The position numbers and the translations under genes are program-made. Below, piece after piece: positions 50,368 to 59,047 of a stretch of 64,000 bases of DNA (within the stretch, counting starts at the first letter, position 1; the number at the start of each line of letters is the position of its first letter). The notes beneath the pieces are model-generated. The model was given only the letters and a program-made list of their open reading frames with translations. It did not search any database and was not told the origin of the DNA. Origin of the DNA: Sphingopyxis macrogoltabida (GTDB lineage Bacteria; Pseudomonadota; Alphaproteobacteria; Sphingomonadales; Sphingomonadaceae); contig NZ_CP009429.1 in assembly GCF_001314325.1 (NCBI RefSeq), positions 1,302,501 through 1,366,500 of the forward strand. The letters run 5' to 3'.

Positions 50368-51366
50368 CTAAACCCACCCCTCCAGCACCTGATCGGGCGG
50401 GCGGTGGCCGTCGCACCAGGCACGGATGTTGGCGATGACCTTTTCGCCCGATGCCTCGCGTCCCTCGATCGTCGCCGAGCCGAGGTGCGGGAGCAGCACG
50501 ACATTGTCGAGCGCGAGCAGGGCGGGGTCGACCGCCGGTTCGTGCGTGTAGACGTCGAGCCCGGCGCCGGCGATGCGGCCGGTCTGGAGCGCCGCGACCA
50601 GCGCCTTTTCGTCGACGATCTCGCCGCGCGCGGTGTTGATGAGGTAAGCGGTCGGCTTCATCGCCGCGATCCGCTTGGCGCTCACCAGTTCGTGGGTTTC
50701 GCTGGTGTGCGGGCAGTGGATGGTCAGGATGTCGCTGATCCGCAGCAGCGTATCGATGCTGGCGTGATAGCTCGCGCCCAGTTCTTCCTCGATCGCCTCG
50801 GGCAGGCGTTTGCGGTTGTGATAATGGATCGACAGGCCGAAGGCGCGGGCGCGGCGCGCGACCGCCAGGCCGATGCGCCCCATGCCGACGATGCCGAGCA
50901 GCTTGCCGCCGACCCGGTGGCCCAGCATCGTGCTCGGCGCCCAGCCTTCCCATTTGCCCGAACGCATCAGTTTCTCGCCTTCGGCAAGGCGGCGCGGCAC
51001 CGACAGGATCAGCGCCATCGTCATGTCGGCGGTATCCTCGGTGAAGACGCCGGGCGTATTCGACACCATGATGCCCTTGGCGCGCGCCGCGGCGAGGTCG
51101 ATATGATCCACCCCGGCACCGAAATTGGCAATGAGCTTCAGCCGGTCGCCCGCCGCCGCGATAATCTCCGCATCGATATTGTCGGTCACCGTCGGCACGA
51201 AGACGTCGCAATCGGCCACGGCGGCCTTCAGTTGCTCGATCGAAAAAGCCTCGTCATGCGCGGACAGCGCGACGTCGAACAATTCGGCCATGCGCCCTTC
51301 GACATGGGGCATCAACTGGCGGGTGACGATGACGCGCGGGCGTTTCGGGCGGGATGAATCGGTCAT
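50368..51366 (-). CDS. D-isomer-specific 2-hydroxyacid dehydrogenase (glyoxylate/hydroxypyruvate reductase type)
   Basis: This 332-residue enzyme has a Rossmann domain with GIVGMGRIGLAVARRARAFG and the catalytic residues: R in INTARGEIVDE, E in the DVYTHEP segment and H in VLLPHLGSATIE. It reduces a 2-oxo acid such as glyoxylate or hydroxypyruvate with NAD(P)H. It is divergent from the SH3-domain protein gene, sharing a 126-base promoter region. Confidence 0.88.
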   Translation of the reverse strand: MTDSSRPKRPRVIVTRQLMPHVEGRMAELFDVALSAHDEAFSIEQLKAAVADCDVFVPTVTDNIDAEIIAAAGDRLKLIANFGAGVDHIDLAAARAKGIMVSNTPGVFTEDTADMTMALILSVPRRLAEGEKLMRSGKWEGWAPSTMLGHRVGGKLLGIVGMGRIGLAVARRARAFGLSIHYHNRKRLPEAIEEELGASYHASIDTLLRISDILTIHCPHTSETHELVSAKRIAAMKPTAYLINTARGEIVDEKALVAALQTGRIAGAGLDVYTHEPAVDPALLALDNVVLLPHLGSATIEGREASGEKVIANIRAWCDGHRPPDQVLEGWV

Positions 51367-51492
51367 GGGCGCCGATAGAGCGCGCCGATGCGCGGGGGTC
51401 AAGGGGCAGGGAACGGGCCGATGTTGTGGAGATCGTTCGTTGCAGTGCAGCGACCGGTTGAAAAGACCCGCCGATTTTGACAAGGCTGACGC

Positions 51493-51951
51493 ATGACCAG
51501 CCGCCGCTTAGCCGTAATTCTGCTGTCGCTTGCCGTCGTGGGACCGGCGAGCGCGCAATCCGACCCGCAGCTTCCCTATTGGGCGTCGATCAGCGTCGAC
51601 GAGGCGCGGATGCGCAAGGGGCCGTCGCCCGACGTGCCGGTGATCTGGGAATATCGGCGCAAGGATTTGCCGGTAAAAGTTGTTGCGCGTTTCGAAAACT
51701 GGCGGAAGATCGAAGACCCCGACGGCACGCAGGGCTGGATGGCGGCGCGGCTGCTCAGCCGGACCCGCACCGCCATCGTCACCGAAGAAATCCGCCCGCT
51801 GCGCGAGGCGGCAAGCCTGTCGTCGGCGATCGCCTACCGCGCCGAGCCCGGCGTCGTCGGCAAGATTACCGACTGCGCGAACGGCTGGTGCCTGTTCGAC
51901 GTCAGGGGCCGGCGCGGCTGGATACAGACCGACCATATCTGGGGCGACTGA
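51493..51951 (+). CDS. Secreted protein with SH3-like domain
   Basis: The 152-residue protein has a signal peptide (MTSRRLAVILLSLAVVGPAS). Two bacterial SH3-like segments follow: SVDEARMRKGPSPDVPVIWE, then KVVARFENWRKIEDPDGTQG and RPLREAASLSSAIAYRAEPG with WCLFDVRGRRGWIQTDHIWG. Such domains bind peptidoglycan or proteins in the envelope. It is divergent from the dehydrogenase gene, an arrangement I recall as common in alphaproteobacteria. Confidence 0.82.
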   Translation: MTSRRLAVILLSLAVVGPASAQSDPQLPYWASISVDEARMRKGPSPDVPVIWEYRRKDLPVKVVARFENWRKIEDPDGTQGWMAARLLSRTRTAIVTEEIRPLREAASLSSAIAYRAEPGVVGKITDCANGWCLFDVRGRRGWIQTDHIWGD

Positions 51952-51973
51952 CGCCCCGGATATGGGCAGATGA

Positions 51974-52369
51974 TTATTTCGCCTTGGGCGTGACTGTTAC
52001 GACAGTCCCGTCGTCGGCGGTCGCGGTGAAGCTGCCGTCGGCGCCGGGCTTCGTGACCGCCCAGCACATGCCCATTTCATCGCCGTCCGGGTCGAAGCAA
52101 TCCTTGCCGTCGTGGGTCGCATATTGGCCCTTCACCTGTTTGCCCTTGGCGTCGGTGTCGACATAGGTGCCATCGGCGTTGATCGTCGTGGTCGCCATCG
52201 TGCCATCGGCCATTTTCACGTCGTACGTCCCCGGCCGCGTTCCCGAGTCGGCAGCAGGTGCGGGCGCGGCCTCGGCGGCCGGCTCGGCGGCAACTTCCTT
52301 TGTCTCTTCAGCCTTTTGCGAACAGGCCGACAGCGCCGCGCATGCGGCCAGCAGAACCAGCTTTTTCAT
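51974..52369 (-). CDS. Small lipoprotein
   Basis: This 131-residue lipoprotein has a lipobox (MKKLVLLAACAALSAC|S), then an Ala/Glu/Pro linker and a beta-rich C-domain (GTYDVKMADGTMATTTINAD, GQYATHDGKDCFDPDGDEMG). The C-domain is small and has Cys pairs. The start at 52369 gives a clean lipoprotein signal; a longer upstream frame is less likely. No function is known. Confidence 0.7.
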   Translation of the reverse strand: MKKLVLLAACAALSACSQKAEETKEVAAEPAAEAAPAPAADSGTRPGTYDVKMADGTMATTTINADGTYVDTDAKGKQVKGQYATHDGKDCFDPDGDEMGMCWAVTKPGADGSFTATADDGTVVTVTPKAK

Positions 52370-52444
52370 GTCCGTCTCTCCCCCTCTTCGGAGCACGAAG
52401 GCTATGCCTTTCGTGAGGGAGCGGCAACGACAATCGCCATGACG

Positions 52445-52472
52445 AAAAGGGCCGATGGTTGTCCATCGACCC
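52445..52472 (-). terminator. Intrinsic terminator of the RcnB-like gene
   Basis: On the minus strand GGGTCGATGG-ACAA-CCATCGGCCC is followed by TTTTCG, a stem with T-run just downstream of the RcnB-like gene stop at 52500. Confidence 0.75.
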
Positions 52473-52499
52473 TTCACGGGATTCGAGCGATAGTATCGC

Positions 52500-52964
52500 T
52501 CAGCGCCAGCGGAAGTGGTTGCGATAAACCTGGATCACCTTGCCGCTGCGGACATTGACCAGCAGCAGGTCGTTGTAATGACGCACATAGGTCAGGTTGC
52601 GGTTCGCCCGCGGTACGCCCCAGCGGCTGTCCCAAGCGGGGCGATAGGCCGGAGCATAATAGCTCGAGCGCAACGTCGACCCGACACGGAACGACTGGTA
52701 GCGGAACGGCGCGCGATAATTCTGGTATCGCGTGTCGCGGCGCCAGTCGCGCTGGCTTTCGCGCAAGTCCTTGCGCGCGTCGCGCACATCGTGGCGGGCA
52801 TCGCGAACGTCGCCGCGGTCGCCGTAACGCTGGGCGTGGCGGAGATCGCGCTTCTCTTCGCGCAATTCCTTGCGGTCGTTGCGGATTTCACGCGTCTGGG
52901 CCTGCGCCATCGCCGGGACCATCATCGCGGCGATCAGGCCGGCGGTGAGAAATTTGCTCTTCAT
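52500..52964 (-). CDS. RcnB-family secreted protein
   Basis: The 154-residue protein has a signal peptide (MKSKFLTAGLIAAMMVPAMA) and an Arg/Asp/Glu-rich coiled region (NDRKELREEKRDLRHAQRYG). The C-terminus (YNDLLLVNVRSGKVIQVYRN) is the RcnB pattern. RcnB is a periplasmic protein involved in metal homeostasis in E. coli; here the function is inferred. Followed by a strong terminator at 52445. Confidence 0.8.
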   Translation of the reverse strand: MKSKFLTAGLIAAMMVPAMAQAQTREIRNDRKELREEKRDLRHAQRYGDRGDVRDARHDVRDARKDLRESQRDWRRDTRYQNYRAPFRYQSFRVGSTLRSSYYAPAYRPAWDSRWGVPRANRNLTYVRHYNDLLLVNVRSGKVIQVYRNHFRWR

Positions 52965-53096
52965 GGTGCCATTCCTTTCAGTCGGTCAGGGGGGAGAGAT
53001 CTGCCCGATGACAAGGATGGAATAGGCGCGCCGGCTTGAACCGAACCGGAATGCCGCGTTTATTTTCAGGTCATTAGTGTCGCAAAATGTCGCGAA

Positions 53097-53124
53097 CCCC
53101 GGCCGGCCGTGCGCCAGGCCGGGG
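53097..53124 (-). terminator. Hairpin after the thiolase gene
   Basis: CCCCGGCC and GGCCGGGG form an 8-bp stem with a 12-base loop, immediately downstream of the thiolase stop codon on the minus strand. Confidence 0.6.
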
Positions 53125-53135
53125 CGTGCCGGCGA

Positions 53136-54323
53136 TCAGACGATTTCGATCGCCACCGCCGTCGCTTCGCCGCCGCCGATGCACAGGCTGGCGATGCCGC
53201 GCTTCTTGCCATGGCGCTGCAGCGCCGCGATCAGCGTGGTGATGATGCGCGTGCCGCTGGCGCCGATCGGATGGCCGAGCGCGGTGGCGCCGCCATGGAC
53301 GTTGATCTTGTCGTGCGGGATACCGAGGTCGTGCATCGCGAACATCGCGACGCAGGCAAAGGCTTCGTTGACCTCGAACAGTTCGACGTCGCCGATCGTC
53401 CAGCCAGCCTTCGCGAGCACCTTGTTGATCGCGCCGACCGGAGCGATGGTGAAATCCTTCGGTTCCTGCGCGTGCGCGGCGTGCGCGACGAGCCGCGCTA
53501 CCGGCTTCGCACCCTTGGCTTCGGCGACCGACTGGCGCGCCAGCACGACCGCGGCGGCGCCGTCGGAGATCGACGAGCTGGTCGCCGCGGTGATCGTGCC
53601 GTCCTTGGCGAAGGCGGGCTTCAGCGTCGGGATCTTGTCGGGCATGCCCTTGCCGGGCGCTTCGTCGGTGTCGACGACGACATCGCCCTTGCGGCCCGCG
53701 ATGGTGACCGGCGCGATTTCATTGGCGAAAGCGCCATCGGCAATCGCGGCCTTGGCGCGATTGAGCGACTCGATCGAATAATCGTCCTGCGCCTGACGGC
53801 TGAGCTGATAGGCGTCGGCGGTGTCCTGCGCGAAGGTGCCCATCGCGCGCCCGGCTTCATAGGCATCCTCGAGCCCGTCGAGGAACATATGGTCATAGGC
53901 GGTGTCGTGACCGATGCGCGCGCCCGAACGATGCTTCTTCAGCAGATAAGGCGCGTTGGTCATCGATTCCATGCCGCCCGCGACGACAACGTCGACGCTG
54001 CCTGCGGCGAGCGCTTCGGCGCCCATGATCACGGTCTGCATGCCCGAACCGCATACCTTGTTGACGGTCGTCGCCTGCACCGACTTGGGCAAGCCGGCCT
54101 TGATCGCCGCCTGTCGCGCCGGTGCCTGGCCGAGACCGGCGGGAAGCACGCAGCCCATATAGATGCGTTCGATATCGTCGCCCGACACACCGGCGCGCTC
54201 GACCGCCGCCTTGACCGCGGTCGCGCCGAGGTCGGTCGCGCTCGCGTCCGACAGGCTGCCCTGCATGCTGCCCATCGGAGTGCGGGCATAGGAGAGGAAG
54301 ACGACGGGATCGGTGGCGGTCAT
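53136..54323 (-). CDS. Acetyl-CoA C-acetyltransferase (thiolase)
   Basis: This 395-residue enzyme condenses or cleaves acetoacetyl-CoA. The catalytic cysteine is in NKVCGSGMQTVIMG, the histidine in NVHGGATALGHPIGASGTRI, and the C-terminal cysteine in CIGGGEATAVAIE. The start ATG at 54323 (MTATDPVVFLSYARTPMGSM) was taken; an upstream frame is longer but overlaps the divergent gene region. It could serve fatty acid degradation or PHB metabolism; the pathway is not shown. Confidence 0.92.
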   Translation of the reverse strand: MTATDPVVFLSYARTPMGSMQGSLSDASATDLGATAVKAAVERAGVSGDDIERIYMGCVLPAGLGQAPARQAAIKAGLPKSVQATTVNKVCGSGMQTVIMGAEALAAGSVDVVVAGGMESMTNAPYLLKKHRSGARIGHDTAYDHMFLDGLEDAYEAGRAMGTFAQDTADAYQLSRQAQDDYSIESLNRAKAAIADGAFANEIAPVTIAGRKGDVVVDTDEAPGKGMPDKIPTLKPAFAKDGTITAATSSSISDGAAAVVLARQSVAEAKGAKPVARLVAHAAHAQEPKDFTIAPVGAINKVLAKAGWTIGDVELFEVNEAFACVAMFAMHDLGIPHDKINVHGGATALGHPIGASGTRIITTLIAALQRHGKKRGIASLCIGGGEATAVAIEIV

Positions 54324-54480
54324 GGGACAAGACTCCGTAAGGGAAAGATACGTCGGCGGGTCGCTTAGCGGAAATGCTGCACGTGCGAAAGGGGCGGGAA
54401 GGAGATGGGGAGCCGGTTTCATCTTGCAACCCGCCGCGCAGCGTGATCAAACGCAGCGAACAGATATGGGGAGACGGGTC

Positions 54481-55935
54481 ATGGCCACCGCAATCAAGCA
54501 GGATATCGCCGGCGAAACCGCGCGCATGCACGAAGTGCTCGCGGCGCAGAAGGCCAGCTTCACCGCGGCGATGCCCGAAAGCCTTGCCGTCCGCCGCGAC
54601 CGCATCGACCGCGCGATCGCGCTGCTCGTCGACAATGCCGAGGAGTTCGCGAAAGCGGTGAGCGAGGATTTCGGTCACCGCAGCCGCGACCAGACGCTGA
54701 TGACCGACATCATGCCGTCGGTCAGCGCGCTCAAGCATGCCAAAAAGCACATGGCGGCCTGGTCGAAGGGCGAGAAGCGCAAGCCGACCTTTCCGCTCGG
54801 CCTCCTCGGCGCGAAGGCCGAGGTCGTCTATCAGCCCAAGGGCGTCGTCGGCGTCGTGGCGCCGTGGAACTTCCCCGTCGGCATGGTCTTCGTGCCGATG
54901 GCGGGCATCCTCGCCGCCGGTAACCGCGCGATGGTCAAGCCGAGCGAGTTCACCGAAAATGTCTCGGCGCTGATGGCGCGGCTGGTCCCCGACTATTTCG
55001 ACGAGAGCGAAATGGCGGTGTTCACCGGCGACGCCGAGGTCGGCATCGCTTTCTCGAAGCTTGCCTTCGACCATATGATCTTCACCGGCGCGACGAGCGT
55101 CGGGCGCCATATCATGCGCGCCGCGGCCGATAACCTCGTGCCGGTGACGCTCGAACTGGGCGGCAAGTCGCCGACCTTCATCGGGCGCAGCGCGAACAAG
55201 GACCTCGTCGGCCAGCGCGTCGCACTCGGTAAGATGATGAACGCCGGGCAGATCTGCCTGGCGCCCGACTATCTGCTCGTTGCCGAGGATCAGGAAGGCG
55301 CGGTGATCGATAGCGTGACGAAGGGCGCGGCCGCGCTCTATCCGACTTTGCTCGCCAATGATGATTACACGTCGGTCGTCAACACGCGCAATTACGACCG
55401 GCTGCAATCCTATCTGACCGACGCGCGCGAGAAGGGCGCCGAGGTGATCGAGGTCAATCCCGGCGGCGAGGATTTCGCGAGCTCGAACGGCCACAAGATG
55501 CCGCTGCATATCGTGCGCAACCCGACCGACGATATGAAGGTGATGCAGGAGGAAATCTTCGGTCCGATCCTGCCGGTGAAGACGTACAAGACGATCGACG
55601 ACGCAATCGATTATGTGAACGCCAACGACCGCCCGCTCGGCCTCTATTATTTCGGGCAAGACAAGAGCGAAGAGGATCGTGTGCTGACGCGGACGATCTC
55701 GGGCGGGGTGACCGTCAACGACGTGCTCTTCCACAATGCGATGGAGGATCTGCCCTTCGGCGGTGTCGGGCCGTCGGGCATGGGCAATTATCACGGGGTC
55801 GACGGTTTCCGCACCTTCAGCCACGCGCGCGCGGTGTATCGCCAGCCCAAGCTCGACGTCGCAGGGCTCGCCGGGTTCAAGCCGCCCTATGGCAAGGCAA
55901 CCGCGAAGACGCTGGCCAAGGAACTGAAGAAATAG
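54481..55935 (+). CDS. Coniferyl-aldehyde-dehydrogenase-like enzyme
   Basis: This 484-residue aldehyde dehydrogenase has VAPWNFPVGMVFVPMAGILA, LELGGKSPTFIGRSANKDL, and the cysteine in NAGQICLAPDY, plus the KVMQEEIFGPILPV segment. Similar proteins are called coniferyl aldehyde dehydrogenase (CalB) and act on aromatic aldehydes, NAD-dependent; the substrate here is inferred. It is divergent from the thiolase gene. Confidence 0.86.
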   Translation: MATAIKQDIAGETARMHEVLAAQKASFTAAMPESLAVRRDRIDRAIALLVDNAEEFAKAVSEDFGHRSRDQTLMTDIMPSVSALKHAKKHMAAWSKGEKRKPTFPLGLLGAKAEVVYQPKGVVGVVAPWNFPVGMVFVPMAGILAAGNRAMVKPSEFTENVSALMARLVPDYFDESEMAVFTGDAEVGIAFSKLAFDHMIFTGATSVGRHIMRAAADNLVPVTLELGGKSPTFIGRSANKDLVGQRVALGKMMNAGQICLAPDYLLVAEDQEGAVIDSVTKGAAALYPTLLANDDYTSVVNTRNYDRLQSYLTDAREKGAEVIEVNPGGEDFASSNGHKMPLHIVRNPTDDMKVMQEEIFGPILPVKTYKTIDDAIDYVNANDRPLGLYYFGQDKSEEDRVLTRTISGGVTVNDVLFHNAMEDLPFGGVGPSGMGNYHGVDGFRTFSHARAVYRQPKLDVAGLAGFKPPYGKATAKTLAKELKK

Positions 55936-55936
55936 C

Positions 55937-57034
55937 TCAGTCTTTCCCGGCGATCTTGATGTCCTTGCCGAGCAGGGTTTTCACATAGACACGCTGGACA
56001 AGCACATAGACGACGACGGTCAGCGGCGCGGCGAGCAGGACGCCGAGGAAGCCGAACAATATCCCTGCCGCGACGACCGCGAACAGCAGCACCCCGGGCG
56101 GCACGTCGACCGCCTGCTTCTGGATCATCGGCTGCAGGAAATTGCCCTGCAATTGCTGGATCGCGAGGAACAGGATCAGCGTCCACAGCGCGGTCGCGGG
56201 CGACACGGTGAAGGCGAGCAGCACGGCGGGGACGCCGGCGATGATCGGGCCGATCATCGGGATCACGTCGAGCAGCCCGGCGATCAGGCTGAGGCCGCCC
56301 GCCGCAGGGACACCGAGCGCAGCAAGCCCCGCCCAGGTGAGCGCCGCGACGACGAGCGAGGAGACCGCCTGACCGACCATCCAGCCCTTGAGGCCGCGCC
56401 CGGCATCGTCGAGCGCGAGCGCGGCAATGTCTTCGGCTTTAGCGGGCATCATCAGCAACAGCCCGCGCCGGTAGGTGGCGGGGTCGCTGGCGAGGAAGAT
56501 CGCGGCGACGAGGACGAGCACGAAATCGGCGATCCCGCTGCCCGCGGCCAGCGCATAACCGCCCGCCTCGGACAGCAGCCGCGAGATATCGTCGCTGCCG
56601 ACTGCGGCAAGTTCGCGCACGCGTTGGCCGAGCCCGTAGCGGTCGAGAAAGGCTTCGAGGCCCGCCAGCGCTTGCGGAATCCGGCGCTGGATGGTGTCGA
56701 TCTCGTTCGCGAGCTGCGAACCGAACAGCATGAAGGCGCCCGCGAAGATCGCGATGATCCCCGCGACCGAAAGGGCGAGGGCAATGCCGCGTCCGATCCG
56801 CGTCCGGCGGCACAGCCAGCTCGCGATCGCATCGAACACCGCGCCCAGGACGATGGCGGCGAAGACCAGCATGAAAAAGCGGGTCAGCGTCACCGTAAGC
56901 CATGCCACCGCAACAATCGCAATAACGATCACCGCCGCGCCTGCGATCCGGCCGGGCCCGAAGGCGGGCGCCGGTTCGGCCTTGGCGCGCGAGCGGGAGG
57001 ATGGGGCGGGCGACGCCTTGGTCTTTTCGGTCAT
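55937..57034 (-). CDS. AI-2E family transporter (PerM-like)
   Basis: The 365-residue membrane protein has a disordered N-terminus, then a series of hydrophobic helices (IAGAAVIVIAIVAVAWLTVT, FFMLVFAAIVLGAVFDAIAS, IALALSVAGIIAIFAGAFML, then several in the C-half). The C-terminal pattern ILFGFLGVLLAAPLTVVVYV is typical of AI-2E/PerM proteins, exporters of unknown or autoinducer-like substrates. It is convergent with the aldehyde dehydrogenase (1 base between them). Confidence 0.88.
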   Translation of the reverse strand: MTEKTKASPAPSSRSRAKAEPAPAFGPGRIAGAAVIVIAIVAVAWLTVTLTRFFMLVFAAIVLGAVFDAIASWLCRRTRIGRGIALALSVAGIIAIFAGAFMLFGSQLANEIDTIQRRIPQALAGLEAFLDRYGLGQRVRELAAVGSDDISRLLSEAGGYALAAGSGIADFVLVLVAAIFLASDPATYRRGLLLMMPAKAEDIAALALDDAGRGLKGWMVGQAVSSLVVAALTWAGLAALGVPAAGGLSLIAGLLDVIPMIGPIIAGVPAVLLAFTVSPATALWTLILFLAIQQLQGNFLQPMIQKQAVDVPPGVLLFAVVAAGILFGFLGVLLAAPLTVVVYVLVQRVYVKTLLGKDIKIAGKD

Positions 57035-57149
57035 CTTCCCGTCTTATGCACGAAGCCGCTTATCCACTAGACTAAAACCACCTTTCTGTGGCAACGGCTC
57101 CGCGCATCGGCTTCGGTGGGAATCATTTTCTACCTTCGACCGTCCACGG

Positions 57150-57234
57150 GCCCCTGTGGTGAAATTGGTAGACGCGCTCGACTCAAAATCGAGTTCCGCA
57201 AGGAGTGCTGGTTCGAGTCCGGCCAGGGGCACCA
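57150..57234 (+). tRNA. tRNA-Leu (anticodon CAA), integration site of the second element
   Basis: An 85-base class II tRNA: acceptor GCCCCTG pairs with CAGGGGC, anticodon stem CTCGA/TCGAG with loop CTCAAAA (CAA), long variable arm (ttccgcaaggagt), CCA encoded. A tyrosine integrase begins 167 bases downstream, so the tRNA 3' end is the likely attachment site. The right attachment copy is outside the window. Confidence 0.95.
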
Positions 57235-57401
57235 TAAAAAACAAGGTTTCGGCGCTTAACCATAGCCTTTCTGCCGATTATTGCCATATTTTCTGCCGTA
57301 ATGCAAGCGGAACGTTCGCGGAACATTGTAGAAACCTTGCGAAAACGCGCGGGCATCTTTACGTCAAAGCCTCCGACACGATTACGGCAACGGAGGATTC
57401 G

Positions 57402-58397
57402 GTGGCCAGCATCCGGCAGCGCGGCAAAAAGTGGCATGTCGAGGTGTATAGGCTTGGGATTCGCAAGGGCAAGTCCTTCGACACAAAGCGCGCGGCGGCG
57501 GCGTGGGCAGCCGTCACAGAGGCCGATATTACGGCACGGCACGAGCGCGGGGAGTATGACACGACCGGCCCCGGTCTTCGCACGGTTCGCGATATGATGG
57601 ATCGATACCTTGCCGAGGTGACGCCGTCCAAGCGCGGGGTGCGCAACGAGACAGCGCGGCTGCGGGCGTTCATGCGCGACCCTATCGCCAACGTCTCCCT
57701 CGCGAGCATCGCAGCCCCCGACATTGCCGCATGGCGCGACCGGCGCTTGGAGTCCGTCAGTTCGGCGTCGGTCGCCCGCGATATGAATTTGATGGTGAGT
57801 ATTTTTAGCCGCGCCGTGAAGGAATGGCACTGGCTGACCGCTAACCCCTGTTCCGGCGTCCAGCGGCCGAAAGATTCGCCGCCGCGCGAAAGGCGAATAA
57901 GCGACGCCGAGATTGCCGCCATCTGCCATGCTTGTGGTTTCGATCGGGCTAGCGATCATCTGGCGGTGACCAAGCCGCAAAGGGTGGCCGTGGCGTTTCT
58001 GTTCGCTATCGAGACGGCGATGCGCGCGGGCGAGATATGCGGACTGACCGGTCGGGACGTGTCCGGCAGTGTCGCGCGGCTCGACATGACGAAGAACGGT
58101 TACGGGAGAGACGTGCCGCTGTCGTCGCGCGCGCTTGCCTTGCTCGCTCGCCTTCCTGCCACTGACGGCCCGCTTTTCGACATCACCGCCGGCACTCTCG
58201 ATGCCCTGTTTCGCAAATACCGGGACAAGGCCATGGTGACGGGGCTGCATTTCCACGACACGCGGCATGAAGCCATTTCGCGGCTGGCGCTCAAGATCGA
58301 CGTTCTTGATCTCGCCCGCATGACTGGCCATCGGGATATTCGCATGTTGATGCGCTATTATCATCGGTCCGCTTCCGACGTGGCGGGGCAGTTGTAA
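57402..58397 (+). CDS. Tyrosine-type site-specific integrase
   Basis: This 331-residue recombinase has an N-terminal DNA-binding part (RQRGKKWHVEVYRLGIRKGK) and the catalytic core with the first arginine in AIETAMRAGEICGLTGRDV (about residue 208), the HxxR in LHFHDTRHEAISRLAL, and GHRDIRMLMRYYH (catalytic tyrosine near residue 318). GTG at 57402 follows GGAGG. It likely integrates at the tRNA-Leu 3' end. The 167 bases before it hold no gene. Confidence 0.94.
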   Translation: MASIRQRGKKWHVEVYRLGIRKGKSFDTKRAAAAWAAVTEADITARHERGEYDTTGPGLRTVRDMMDRYLAEVTPSKRGVRNETARLRAFMRDPIANVSLASIAAPDIAAWRDRRLESVSSASVARDMNLMVSIFSRAVKEWHWLTANPCSGVQRPKDSPPRERRISDAEIAAICHACGFDRASDHLAVTKPQRVAVAFLFAIETAMRAGEICGLTGRDVSGSVARLDMTKNGYGRDVPLSSRALALLARLPATDGPLFDITAGTLDALFRKYRDKAMVTGLHFHDTRHEAISRLALKIDVLDLARMTGHRDIRMLMRYYHRSASDVAGQL

Positions 58398-58399
58398 GG

Positions 58400-58675
58400 T
58401 CACCTCCCGGCAGCCCATGCGCGTACCTCGGCCGCTCGCCATCGGGGCTGGCCCGGGCGATCAACCAGATTTGGGAAGCCGGGGGTCGCGCGGCGCTGAT
58501 AGAATGTGCTCGTGCTTATGCCGAGATATTCCCGCACCTGCTGCGCGCTCCAAAGTTCGTCGGGGTCCGGCATCTCTGCCGACTGCTGCGGCACGACAAG
58601 CCCGCGCTGAACGAGCTGGTCCGCAAGGGCGCTGGCCAGCTCGCCCACGTCGATGTTGAGAGTTATCGCGTTCAT
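58400..58675 (-). CDS. AlpA-like helix-turn-helix protein
   Basis: This 91-residue protein has an N-terminal acidic helical part and a C-terminal AlpA domain: DELWSAQQVREYLGISTSTF, then YQRRATPGFPNLVDRPGQPR and WRAAEVRAWAAG. It likely is an excisionase or regulator paired with the integrase. It is convergent with the integrase (2 bases apart). Confidence 0.82.
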   Translation of the reverse strand: MNAITLNIDVGELASALADQLVQRGLVVPQQSAEMPDPDELWSAQQVREYLGISTSTFYQRRATPGFPNLVDRPGQPRWRAAEVRAWAAGR

Positions 58676-58706
58676 ATGCCGCCTTTCATGTTATGCCGCT
58701 CTGCCG

Positions 58707-58874
58707 TCATCTCTTCCACCATCGAAAGGGGCGGGGTTCGGGTTGCGGCTGTGGCTTTTCCGGGATCGTGCGGACGTGCTGCCCGTCGATGACATAGCCG
58801 GTGCTGGTCATCTTCACGACGCCGGGGGCTTCGGGAAGGCGCTCTATGCGCTTCCAGTTGCGGGATTGCATCAT
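58707..58874 (-). CDS. Small phage-like protein (55 aa)
   Basis: An overlooked short frame reads MMQSRNWKRIERLPEAPGVV, then KMTSTGYVIDGQHVRTIPEK and a Pro-rich tail ending RPFRWWKR. It makes more sense than the longer frame at 58672-58887 in another phase: it has a GGAGAA ribosome-binding site, a balanced composition and a start just after the preceding segment. Function unknown; it may be in the operon of the AlpA-like protein. Confidence 0.5.
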   Translation of the reverse strand: MMQSRNWKRIERLPEAPGVVKMTSTGYVIDGQHVRTIPEKPQPQPEPRPFRWWKR

Positions 58875-59047
58875 GGCTGTTCTCCACGAGAAACCCTGTT
58901 CTTCAGAATAGGGAGGGGCAGCGATAGCCGCTCACCCCGGGCGTTGATGTTTTTCGCTACATCTGGTAGAAACGGCGAACGCGCCACCGGACGGCAATCC
59001 GATGACGCGTTCTTGATCCGGCCTGGCATACACAGGACAGACCCGCA

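Noticed and set aside
57044..57244. Short leftward frame through tRNA-Leu, like peptides of the form LAGLEPAL
   Set aside because: This is a tRNA-antisense artefact commonly seen in annotations; it has no independent support.
58672..58887. Leftward ORF of 71 codons near the AlpA-like gene
   Set aside because: Arg-rich, low-complexity translation; the overlapping frame at 58707-58874 is better supported.
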